Shown here in pieces: positions 1-6,035 of a stretch of 21,931 nt of DNA (the first letter of the stretch is position 1; each line of letters opens with the position of its first letter). The stretch lies in contig CALRVN010000010.1 in the NCBI GenBank assembly GCA_943371625.1, positions 1 to 21,931 of the forward strand. Reading direction: 5' to 3'. Under the pieces are notes generated by a model. It ran no database searches. It was given only the letters and a program-made list of their open reading frames with translations, and was not told the DNA's origin. The position numbers were made by a program, and so were the translations under genes. The DNA comes from Hyphomicrobium_A sp943371625 (GTDB taxonomy: Bacteria > Pseudomonadota > Alphaproteobacteria > Rhizobiales > Hyphomicrobiaceae).

Positions 1-519
1 CGTGACCCGCTCAAGAACCAGCCCAACGCGGTTCGCGAGGGGGCGCGGGCGATTGCGCACGTCCTTACAGCCGAGTCACGCAACTTAGGAGAACGCGTCC
101 ACACCTTCCGCGACGCCTTCGGCAGAGACGCGGCGGAGGTTCTCAACCGGCTGGCGAAGACGTACGAAAGTGAACTGGGCGGAGCCACGCCTCACACTGA
201 TGACATTTTCGGAGAGGTGGCGGAGACCGACGGGGCTGTCACCCGCGTCAAAGACCTGTTGCGGAACTCAGATCGTGGCGCGGAACTCGCGGAGCAGATC
301 AAGGAAATTCAGCAAACCATCACGGACGAGCGGGCGGAGGAAAAGCGGGGACAGGAAGCGCTTAACGCCTCGCGCAAAGCCCGGACGCTCCTCGCCAATA
401 TCGATCTAGGTCGCGCCGATGCTGGAACCCTTCCCGATGTCGAGGCGAACTTGAACGAGTTGATCGGGCTGGCGCAGCGCCTTTTGAATGAAGCCGGGCA
501 GCGGCGTTCGCCCCCATAG
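1..519 (+). CDS. C-terminal fragment of an unrecognised coiled-coil protein (start outside window)
   Basis: The frame is open from the first base to a TAG at 517-519, giving 172 residues with no convincing internal start, so this is the 3' end of a longer gene that begins left of the window. I do not recognise the family from this tail. It is charged and helical in appearance. Fragment residues about 92-135 are rich in E, K, R and Q with leucine/isoleucine spacing suggesting a coiled coil, and the end (RSPP) looks disordered. The stop lies 12 bp before the SNF2 helicase start, on the same strand, so the two are probably one transcript. Inference only: in helicase plus DUF3883 gene sets the missing partner is often a large ATPase or methylase, but nothing visible here shows either. 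Confidence 0.75.
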   Translation, partial: RDPLKNQPNAVREGARAIAHVLTAESRNLGERVHTFRDAFGRDAAEVLNRLAKTYESELGGATPHTDDIFGEVAETDGAVTRVKDLLRNSDRGAELAEQIKEIQQTITDERAEEKRGQEALNASRKARTLLANIDLGRADAGTLPDVEANLNELIGLAQRLLNEAGQRRSPP

Positions 520-531
520 TGATGGTTCATC

Positions 532-2427
532 ATGTGGCTTGAGCTAGATTATGATTCGCCGCACGCTGAGGCAGTCTTCAGATTTTCTGAAGATATTTCT
601 CTCGAAGTGTTTGCACGTCTCAGACAAATCGTCCTTGCGGTCGACCCCGCTGCCGTTTTCTCCACTTCAGCGCTTTCGTGTTCTTGGGTTTCTGCCCTCG
701 CGGTTGTTCCCGCACTCGACGGGTTGCGAAAGACATATGGGCTAGCGCTACGTGCCACGACGGCGGCACAAGTGCGGCTCGCCCACTTCCGAGACCAGCG
801 GCGAGCGATTGACGCTGCCCGAGAACGTCGTCCCATCGACATTACTGAGGGCGAGGTGACGCGTCGCCTTATCGAGAATGGGTTTACGAAGAGAACGCTG
901 ACGCCTGAACAGATGCGGGACGTCATTCGCCTTGTCTCATTGCCAAACGGAGCAAACTTCTCGGTTCCCGGCGCCGGCAAAACAACAGTCGCCATGGCCG
1001 TTCACACTCTCAGCTGCGAAGCGAGCGACCACATGTTGGTAGTCGCCCCCAAGAACGCGTTCTCCGCATGGTCGGAAGTAATCGTGGACTGTTTTTCCGA
1101 CGATGCCCCGAACAACGGGCGAGCTGATTTCCAGCGCCTCGACGGCGACTCAATCAACCTTGAAGCCGCCCTCCACTCCGGCGGGCGCAGATTCATTATC
1201 AGCTATGACAAGCTGATACGGGAAAGACCCGTCCTCCTTCGGCATCTGGCAACCACGCCGACTCACGTCGTGCTGGACGAATCACATCGGATGAAGGCAG
1301 GCGAAGCGAGCCAACGTGGATCTGTGCTGCTTAGTCTTGCAACGCTCCCAGTCCGCCGCGACATCCTCTCGGGAACACCTGCGCCAAATTCCGTGCGTGA
1401 CCTGCAATCTCAGTTCGACTTTCTCTGGCCCGGGAGCGACCTGGGCAGGCGGGCCGCGCAGGCCGTTCGCCCGCGCGAGGTACTCGCTAACTTCTATGTT
1501 CGAACAACGAAGGGCGAAATGGGCCTGCCCCCGCCCACACGCCGCTTTGAGCGCATAGAAATGGCGCCCGCGCAGTTGATTCTGTACGCAAACCTGCGAT
1601 CCGAGGCGATGCGCCAGCTGATGAACATTGGCCGCGCAGAGCTTGATCTCAACCGTGCCAGAAAATCCGTGATGCGGCTGCTTCAAGTCTCGTCGAACCC
1701 GGTGTTGGCAATGCGCTCCATGTTCGAGGGAGAACCGGGAGAAGAACCGGTCACGCCCGCTGAGCATCTTGTCCGCGGTATTCTTGATGAGGGGGACTCG
1801 CCAAAGATAATGCGGGCAGTTGAGATGGCGCGGGAGAACGCCGCCCAGGGCCGCAAGACAGTTATCTGGACTATCTTCCGTGACACGATCAACCGGCTCG
1901 AATTATTGCTCGCGGACATCAACGCTACGTCGATCCACGGGGGCGTGCCTTCTGGCGACAGTAGAACTCTCGAAACACGCGAAGGCAGAATCGCCCATTT
2001 CCATAGCGGGGACTGCGCAGTTCTAGTGGCTAACCCAGCAGCTTGCTCTGAGGGGATCAGCCTGCATCGAGTCTGCCACGATGCGATCTATCTGGACCGA
2101 TCGTACAACGCGGCTCACTACCTGCAATCAATTGACCGTATCCATCGGCTTGGTCTGGCTCCCGGCACAACGACCACGATCAACATTCTCAACTCCGTCA
2201 CGCCGCAGGGCCTCGCCTCAATCGATCACGCAGTCTCCCGTAGACTACGGACAAAAGTGCGGGCGATGAACGCAATCCTCGATGACGACGATTTACAGCG
2301 CATCGCCCTCGACGAGGAGGAAAGCGACAGACCGGTCGACGTCGATATCGCGTTAGACGATCTCGTAGAGCTTTTCGAGCAGCTCCAGCGTTCTCATGCT
2401 CCCGAACCAGATGAGGAGGATGTGTGA
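532..2427 (+). CDS. SNF2-family (SF2) DEAD/DEAH-like helicase
   Basis: A 631-residue two-RecA-domain ATPase of the SNF2 type, a DNA translocase or remodeller rather than a classical unwinding helicase. Visible motifs in order: an LTPEQ element near 123, Walker A VPGAGKTT at 145-152, DESH (motif II) at 249-252, SGTPAPN (motif III) at 280-286, the FYVRTTKGEMGLPPP linker at 321-335, ACSEGISL (motif V) at 504-511, and QSIDRIHRLG (motif VI, with arginine finger) at 532-541. The N-terminal 120 residues match no domain I know, and the C-terminus is acidic. The ATG start has no clear Shine-Dalgarno sequence and lies 12 bp after the upstream stop, so coupling is likely. Only 8 of the first 20 codons after the start end in G or C, against 14 of 20 in secA, which suggests acquisition by transfer. 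The likely role is the motor of a defence or restriction-like system; that role is inferred from context. Confidence 0.92.
   Translation: MWLELDYDSPHAEAVFRFSEDISLEVFARLRQIVLAVDPAAVFSTSALSCSWVSALAVVPALDGLRKTYGLALRATTAAQVRLAHFRDQRRAIDAARERRPIDITEGEVTRRLIENGFTKRTLTPEQMRDVIRLVSLPNGANFSVPGAGKTTVAMAVHTLSCEASDHMLVVAPKNAFSAWSEVIVDCFSDDAPNNGRADFQRLDGDSINLEAALHSGGRRFIISYDKLIRERPVLLRHLATTPTHVVLDESHRMKAGEASQRGSVLLSLATLPVRRDILSGTPAPNSVRDLQSQFDFLWPGSDLGRRAAQAVRPREVLANFYVRTTKGEMGLPPPTRRFERIEMAPAQLILYANLRSEAMRQLMNIGRAELDLNRARKSVMRLLQVSSNPVLAMRSMFEGEPGEEPVTPAEHLVRGILDEGDSPKIMRAVEMARENAAQGRKTVIWTIFRDTINRLELLLADINATSIHGGVPSGDSRTLETREGRIAHFHSGDCAVLVANPAACSEGISLHRVCHDAIYLDRSYNAAHYLQSIDRIHRLGLAPGTTTTINILNSVTPQGLASIDHAVSRRLRTKVRAMNAILDDDDLQRIALDEEESDRPVDVDIALDDLVELFEQLQRSHAPEPDEEDV
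2414..2419 (+). promoter_or_regulatory. Ribosome binding site deciding the GTG start of the DUF3883 gene
   Basis: AGGAGG lies inside the last codons of the helicase, 4 nt before GTG at 2424. The GTG overlaps the helicase stop as GTGA. This supports the GTG start over the in-frame ATG at 2448, and indicates translational coupling of the two genes. Confidence 0.7.
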
Positions 2428-3275
2428 GCGTTCCTTCGCCGCTGCGCATGAGTGTGCTGGGAGGAATTTGGCGCCTTCGGACTCTTTGCGCGGCGCGACC
2501 CGACCTCACGCCCTCAGAAGCTGCCCAGCTTCTCGCCCGCGGTAGAGCGATCGACGCCGGATATGACTATGCCGGAACGTTGGAGGCGTGTTCGCACCTT
2601 TCTTTTGTTCTTCATGCGCTGCCGGATGATCGGGTCCAACTCCTGCGATTCGTCATTCGACTATCGCTTCTAGAGCTGCAGCCCCCGTGGGGTGTCGCGC
2701 TGCCGTACGGCCGCAGCCCGACCTTCAGGCTCCTTTCCGAAGATGAGCAGCAGTGCTTTCTTGCTGCGGGTCTCTTGGACGAGAACCCGAGTGAAGACGT
2801 TGTCCGGTGGTGGGATGAATTGGCTCTGGCTCGTAGATGGGACCTCAACGCTTCCAACCTCGAAACCGGCCGCCGTGCGGAGCAGCTTTCGATGGAACAT
2901 GAGCGTCAGCGACTTCAGTCCGCTGGACGTCCAGACCTAAATCCCGTGTTGGTCGCCATCGACGACAACACGCTCGGTTACGACATACGCTCGTTTGAGC
3001 CTGATGGCTCGCCGCGATACATCGAGGTCAAGGGCTGCAGCGCACCGCCCCTTATGTTCTTTCTATCCCGCAACGAGTGGGGTGCTGCCAGCCGTTTGAA
3101 GGACCAGTATGAGGTTCACGTTTGGGATCTGAGCGGTTCCAAGCAAATCACCATAGGCTTTAGGGATCTCTCGCATCACATTCCTGCCGATCAGGGCCAC
3201 GGACGCTGGCATCAACTCAAGATTGGGGTGCCGCAAGGCGACGGCGGCGGCGGCGCGAACGCGGATATTTTCTAG
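2424..3275 (+). CDS. DUF3883 (NO VEIN C-terminal-like) protein, putative nuclease
   Basis: A 283-residue protein in two parts. Residues 1-150 are mostly helical and match nothing I know. Residues about 155-250 look like DUF3883, with a helix carrying EHERQRL (158-164), GYDIRS (185-190), YIEVKG (199-204) and a conserved NEWG (217-220). D187, E201 and K203 are spaced as in the D...E-x-K active site of PD-(D/E)XK-like nucleases, so cleavage or binding of DNA is plausible but not shown. The C-terminus is glycine-rich (GDGGGGAN). The gene overlaps the SNF2 helicase by 4 bp (GTGA) with a strong AGGAGG, so the two are made together in a fixed ratio. A motor paired with a nuclease-like protein is a common arrangement in phage defence. 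Alternatively the domain only recognises DNA or protein. Confidence 0.85.
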   Translation: MSVPSPLRMSVLGGIWRLRTLCAARPDLTPSEAAQLLARGRAIDAGYDYAGTLEACSHLSFVLHALPDDRVQLLRFVIRLSLLELQPPWGVALPYGRSPTFRLLSEDEQQCFLAAGLLDENPSEDVVRWWDELALARRWDLNASNLETGRRAEQLSMEHERQRLQSAGRPDLNPVLVAIDDNTLGYDIRSFEPDGSPRYIEVKGCSAPPLMFFLSRNEWGAASRLKDQYEVHVWDLSGSKQITIGFRDLSHHIPADQGHGRWHQLKIGVPQGDGGGGANADIF

Positions 3276-3303
3276 CCAAAACTGCGCCCGCTTAGGTGTG
3301 CGT

Positions 3304-3459
3304 CTCGTGGCGTCTGGAGGCCCTTGTCTCAGGCCTATGGTTAGCCACGTCCCGCCCCAGAACCTGTCCCAGCGACCACCGCTCGCACAAATTTGCAGCC
3401 TTTGGGCCACACTGTAGCCCTGTGGTGCCCGTTCTCGGGCCTCTCGTGGCGTTTGGAGG
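3304..3459. repeat. Imperfect direct repeat pair downstream of the DUF3883 gene
   Basis: CTCGTGGCGTCTGGAGG at 3304-3320 recurs with one mismatch at 3443-3459 (16 of 17 identical), 139 bp apart. Both copies are followed by a short GGCC-rich stretch. The surrounding 3276-3700 has no convincing gene; the open frames there lack ribosome binding sites and recognisable products. The repeat may be remnant mobile DNA or chance in GC-rich sequence. Confidence 0.5.
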
Positions 3460-3619
3460 GCCTTTCGGCCTGGCCCAGGGGTCAGCCTGGGGTAGCTCTG
3501 GGCCTGGCTCTACGGCCTGTAGCCCGAGTGATACACGGAGGTAGCTCGACGGGCTAACTCCTTGCTGTAACTCACTCTTTCCGATGTTGAAATAAGGAGA
3601 ACAGTTGTAGGTGGTCGGA

Positions 3620-3639
3620 GCTACCCAACCCTGGGTAGC
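3620..3639. repeat. Perfect 8-bp stem-loop built from the GCTACC motif
   Basis: GCTACCCA (3620-3627) pairs exactly with TGGGTAGC (3632-3639) around a 4-nt loop. It lies 66 bp before the ATG at 3706, so in an RNA it would sit in the leader of that small gene. No run of T follows, so it is not a simple terminator. Confidence 0.5.
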
Positions 3640-3705
3640 GGGCCGGCCGCCCCGGTTTAGACGAGGCAGCCGACCCTCAACACCGAAGCTCTGAGGGAGC
3701 TACCG

Positions 3706-3891
3706 ATGTCCACCACAACCATACACCGTCGTCCTGAGAACCTGATCGCCGACAATGACAACTATCATCCTCGCGCCGCCGAGGTGGCCTTGGAGCTACT
3801 GCTGCTTGGGCTACCGCCGACCTGGGCTTCCCGTAGCTCTGGCGCTGAGCTACACCACGTCCGGCAGTTGACGCGACGCCTGAAGTCGTAG
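3706..3891 (+). CDS. Possible small protein, 61 residues, unknown function
   Basis: I do not recognise this protein. The case for it being real is the ribosome binding site GAGGGAG at 3693-3699, 6 nt before the ATG. The protein begins MSTTTIHRRPENLIADNDN, has a short hydrophobic helix-like stretch (AAEVALELLLLG, about residues 24-35), and ends in a basic tail (RQLTRRLKS). There is no signal peptide. Four copies of the GTAGCTC/GAGCTAC motif fall at the ribosome binding site or within the frame, so the repeats and the gene are interwoven. It stands alone between the helicase module and the dsbB-family gene. The alternative is a chance frame in a noncoding repeat region. Confidence 0.5.
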   Translation: MSTTTIHRRPENLIADNDNYHPRAAEVALELLLLGLPPTWASRSSGAELHHVRQLTRRLKS

Positions 3892-3905
3892 GGCTACCAA
3901 CCCGT

Positions 3906-3940
3906 GCCGGTAGCTCTAGGTGTAGCTCTGGGCTACCGGC
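3906..3940. repeat. 9-bp inverted repeat ending the GTAGCTC cluster
   Basis: GCCGGTAGC (3906-3914) is the exact reverse complement of GCTACCGGC (3932-3940), with a 17-nt loop containing another GTAGCTC. It begins 15 bp after the stop of the 61-codon frame. It could end that transcript in a factor-dependent way, but no T-run follows. Confidence 0.5.
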
Positions 3941-4033
3941 CAAGGCCTAACTCCATGGTCTAAAAGCACATTCTGGGGACCTGCCATATCCCTGTTAAAT
4001 ACCTGTTCTAGGCTTGCGTTTAAGGGTGTCCGG

Positions 4034-4555
4034 ATGGCTTTCGCTGCACATGACCCGACGGGACATTCGGCCTACCGCACCGGCGCCCTTGTGCTGCTGC
4101 TGGCCGCCGCGTCGATCCTGACAGCGCTGGGCTTTGAGCATCTCGGCGGATTGCAGCCCTGCGAGCTGTGCCTCATGCAGCGCTACGCCTACTACGCCGG
4201 CGTGCCGCTCACCTTCCTCGCCCTCGTCGCGCTGACCGCCGGACAGCAGCGCGCCGCGGCGTCGCTGTTCGTGCTTGTCGCGCTCGCCTTCCTCGCCAAC
4301 GCAGGGCTCGGCGTCTACCACGCCGGCGTCGAATGGCACTTCTGGCCCGGCCCTGCCGCGTGCAGCGGCTCCCAGCAACTGACGACCAATGCCGGCAATC
4401 TGCTCGATGCATTGAAGACGACGAATGTCGTGCGCTGCGATCAGGCCGCGTGGCGGATGTTCGGCCTTTCGTTTGCAGGCTGGAACGTCATCGCATCGCT
4501 GCTCATCGTTTTCCTTGGACTGCGCGCTGCGAACGAATCGCTGCACGCACGCTGA
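4034..4555 (+). CDS. dsbB: DsbB-family disulfide bond formation protein
   Basis: A 173-residue inner-membrane protein of the DsbB family. DsbB reoxidises the periplasmic thiol oxidase DsbA and passes electrons to quinone. Four hydrophobic segments are visible at about 16-33, 56-69, 76-94 and 146-163. The first periplasmic loop carries the redox pair in PCELCLMQR (C43, C46). The second loop carries the other pair, C110 in AACSG and C135 in VRCDQ. All four essential cysteines are therefore present, and the length matches the family (about 165-180). The ATG is preceded by a modest AAGGG about 8 nt upstream. The gene stands alone, with noncoding repeat-rich DNA on both sides, and no DsbA gene is in the window. 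Confidence 0.92.
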   Translation: MAFAAHDPTGHSAYRTGALVLLLAAASILTALGFEHLGGLQPCELCLMQRYAYYAGVPLTFLALVALTAGQQRAAASLFVLVALAFLANAGLGVYHAGVEWHFWPGPAACSGSQQLTTNAGNLLDALKTTNVVRCDQAAWRMFGLSFAGWNVIASLLIVFLGLRAANESLHAR

Positions 4556-4572
4556 TATTTTCAGCGCCAAAG

Positions 4573-4581
4573 TTATCCACA
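4573..4581 (+). promoter_or_regulatory. Perfect DnaA-box consensus (single copy)
   Basis: TTATCCACA matches the strict DnaA box exactly, 18 bp after the dsbB stop. I found no second strict box in the following 1 kb, so this is not by itself evidence for a replication origin. It could titrate DnaA or be chance. Confidence 0.35.
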
Positions 4582-4634
4582 GGATTCCGGGCTTTTTCCT
4601 CGCGTGATTTCGTTCAGCAACTGTCAAGCTAAAT

Positions 4635-4653
4635 ACCGTGGGTCAGCCACGGT
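4635..4653 (+). terminator. dsbB: Weak terminator-like stem-loop after dsbB
   Basis: ACCGTGG (4635-4641) pairs perfectly with CCACGGT (4647-4653) around a 5-nt loop. A short TTTT at 4660-4663 follows some bases later. It lies 80 bp after the dsbB stop. The stem is short and the T-run displaced, so termination here is only possible. Confidence 0.3.
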
Positions 4654-4776
4654 CGCGCCTTTTCGTGGTCAAAAAGTAACGGTCTATTCCACTCGTTCGC
4701 GGAACACACGGTGCTGAGTTCGCATTAACGAGTGTGGCAAGTCCGTAGCGTCGAGTGAGTAAGAGCCCTCAAGTCC

Positions 4777-5130
4777 GTTGCGTAGCGTCACGTTCGTTCG
4801 CGTCCTCGAGTTCTGTGTTGCGTTCCGCGTCTGTCTCTTCGGGAACCCCCGTCCCGCTCAGCCTCTCGTAACTTGACTACTGCTTCGTACGGCCAGTCTC
4901 GCGTAACCCCCAGTCCAGTATCGCGTTTGTAAGCGTTGCGTTTGTCGCGTCACGTTGCGTGCAGTTGCGTCTCTGAAGTGCGTTGAGTGCCAGTGAGTTG
5001 CGTAAGTGTTGAGTGCCCGTGAGTTAAGCGCCAATGAGTTGATCGTAAGTGCGCTGCGTATCGAGTGAGTTGAGTACCAGTTGCGTCGCAGAGAAGTGCG
5101 TTGAGTAGCCGTCAGTTGCGTTAGGTGCGT
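4777..5130. repeat. Decayed tandem repeat, GTTGCGT-rich
   Basis: GTTGCGT occurs at 4777, 4817, 4935, 4954, 4964, 4998, 5080 and 5115, eight exact copies in 345 bp. In 4976-5130 an irregular unit starting AAGTG recurs at 4976, 5004, 5047 and 5094. The first and last copies share the 14-mer GAAGTGCGTTGAGT (4975-4988 and 5093-5106) and then GTTGCGT at nearly the same offset. TCGAGTGAGT is repeated exactly at 4751-4760 and 5061-5070. The first two unit starts are 28 bp apart and later spacings vary, so units are mostly not a multiple of three and the tract is not a repeated peptide. It looks like an old tandem array that has diverged. Confidence 0.65.
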
Positions 5131-5355
5131 AAAGCCAAATCCCCAAAGACGCGCTCTCCCCCGGGCGCGAACATATGCAAAGCGAGCCGCTCGGAGACAA
5201 AGGTCTGGCGTATTTCCGAGCGGTTGCTCCCCCGGTTTGGGAGCTGGTTCGTAGCGTTAGTTGAGGTCGTTTGTGAGGTGTGTCGTGGAGTTCGAGTCTC
5301 AGTCGTGGCGTTCGTTGTCTGATGTCGTCGGTGAAGTACTCGTCGCTATCGGAAA

Positions 5356-5549
5356 TCCGTCGGGATCGACGGACTTCCCCATGGCGGCGGCGTCTCAAAA
5401 GTAAGCCGCCGCGTACCCGTTTCGGAGGGGGTTAGAGGGACCTTCCAACGAGCTGGCAAGCATATGGAGCGTCGGGGGCCCTGGCCCCCACCAGACATCG
5501 CATAACCCGGTGTTGCGTAGTGATGTCATCGCGTTCTGTGTGCTTGCCA
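5356..5549 (+). ncRNA. Candidate structured RNA or long leader upstream of the 71-codon gene
   Basis: Three perfect or near-perfect structures occur in a row. TCCGTCG pairs with CGACGGA (5356-5362 with 5367-5373, loop GGAT). GCGGCGGC pairs with GCCGCCGC (5384-5391 with 5405-5412). TGGCAAGCA pairs with TGCTTGCCA over 96 nt (5454-5462 with 5541-5549). The last encloses two more hairpins: GGGGGC/GCCCCC (5474-5479 with 5484-5489) and GACATC/GATGTC (5494-5499 with 5522-5527), giving a three-way-junction shape. The block ends 49 nt before a strong ribosome binding site. It could be a cis-acting leader or a separate small RNA. I match it to no named family, and base pairing alone does not prove function. 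Confidence 0.4.
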
Positions 5550-5611
5550 ACAAATTTCCAGCCCCGCGCCCGGGCAATGAAAAGCGGCGCGTAATTCAGG
5601 AGAGGTGTCAG

Positions 5612-5827
5612 ATGAGTTTCAACCATATCAACCCGCTGCAGTGGCACCAGGCGCTTGGCGTCGCCCGCGCGTCTTGTGCCCGGTTCTTCCGTGACGGTGG
5701 CGCTCCGACGGATGCCTTGCACGCATTCGGCATCGCTGCCGATGATCGCACCACGAATGATTGGAGCAGGGCTGTCGAGGCGATCGCCGAGCAGCTGTGC
5801 GCCGCCCCGATGAAGCGCGCCGCCTAA
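5612..5827 (+). CDS. Small protein, 71 residues, unknown function
   Basis: I do not recognise this family. The start is set by AGGAGAGG at 5598-5605, 6 nt before the ATG, one of the best ribosome binding sites in the window. The frame is open further upstream to 5510, but that start has no such site. The protein begins MSFNHINPLQWHQALGVAR. It looks like a compact helical soluble domain with two cysteines (in SCARFF and QLCAAP) and a basic end (MKRAA), without signal peptide or membrane segment. A strong intrinsic terminator follows 27 bp after the stop, so it forms a one-gene transcript whose leader may be the structured block at 5356-5549. It may be a regulator or an accessory protein; no function can be assigned. 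Confidence 0.75.
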   Translation: MSFNHINPLQWHQALGVARASCARFFRDGGAPTDALHAFGIAADDRTTNDWSRAVEAIAEQLCAAPMKRAA

Positions 5828-5854
5828 GAAATTACGTCGTCCTTCCACGACACG

Positions 5855-5893
5855 AATGCCTCGGCGCCGCATCCGCCGAGGCATTTCTATTTT
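5855..5893 (+). terminator. Strong intrinsic terminator after the 71-codon gene
   Basis: AATGCCTCGGCG (5855-5866) pairs perfectly over 12 bp with CGCCGAGGCATT (5874-5885), with a 7-nt loop. A T-rich tail (TCTATTTT) follows. Confidence 0.88.
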
Positions 5894-5944
5894 GCGATCG
5901 CTGCTCTTTCAGCGTGGCAAGCGAAGCGAAGCCTGCCGCGCTCA

Positions 5945-5974
5945 GGCGCCAAGGGCGCCCGCGCCTTAGGCGCG
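5945..5974. repeat. Two adjacent GC-only hairpins between convergent genes
   Basis: GGCGCC (5945-5950) repeats at 5954-5959 around AAG, and CGCGCC (5960-5965) pairs with GGCGCG (5969-5974) around TTA. They lie between the small-gene terminator and the stop of the HNH gene. No T-run follows on either strand, so they could stall or end the HNH transcript only with help. Confidence 0.4.
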
Positions 5975-6035
5975 GCCTTCCGCTCGCGCGACGCTCATCG
6001 CACGCCAAGCTTCTCTCAGCTGGTGTCGGCAGAAA

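Larger units (their letters stand above)
3492..3937. repeat. Cluster of GTAGCTC / GAGCTAC motifs
   Basis: The 7-mer GTAGCTC occurs at 3492, 3541, 3833, 3910 and 3922, and its reverse complement GAGCTAC at 3618, 3697, 3793 and 3847. Partial forms (GGGCTACC, GGGTAGC) fall between them. That is nine copies in about 440 bp, in both orientations, both inside and outside the possible gene at 3706-3891. Several copies pair into stem-loops. The motif is not seen at this density elsewhere in the window. Function unknown; possibilities are protein-binding sites, an RNA with alternative pairings, or decayed repeat units. Confidence 0.65.
4556..5611. other. About 1 kb without a recognisable gene
   Basis: No frame on either strand shows a recognisable product, a good ribosome binding site and normal codon use. 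The longest, a 124-codon frame on the - strand (5024-5398), is arginine- and serine-rich and crosses the repeats. In order, the stretch holds a DnaA-box match, a short hairpin, a decayed GTTGCGT-rich tandem repeat (4777-5130), and a run of stem-loops (5356-5549) leading to the 71-codon gene at 5612. I saw no tRNA, rRNA, tmRNA or RNase P signature. Confidence 0.6.

Noticed and set aside
3296..3544. 82-codon frame on the + strand after the DUF3883 gene
   Set aside because: No ribosome binding site, low-complexity G/S/P product without recognisable features, and it crosses the 17-bp direct repeats.
4777..5130. CRISPR array
   Set aside because: Repeats are short, diverged and irregularly spaced, there are no uniform spacers, and no cas gene is in the window.
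5024..5398. 124-codon frame on the - strand across the repeat tract
   Set aside because: No ribosome binding site, unusual R/S/T-rich composition, and it runs through diverged repeats whose spacing is not a multiple of three. It also covers perfect stem-loops.
4556..5611. Chromosomal replication origin
   Set aside because: Only one strict DnaA box and no AT-rich unwinding region; the neighbouring genes are not those usually flanking alphaproteobacterial origins.
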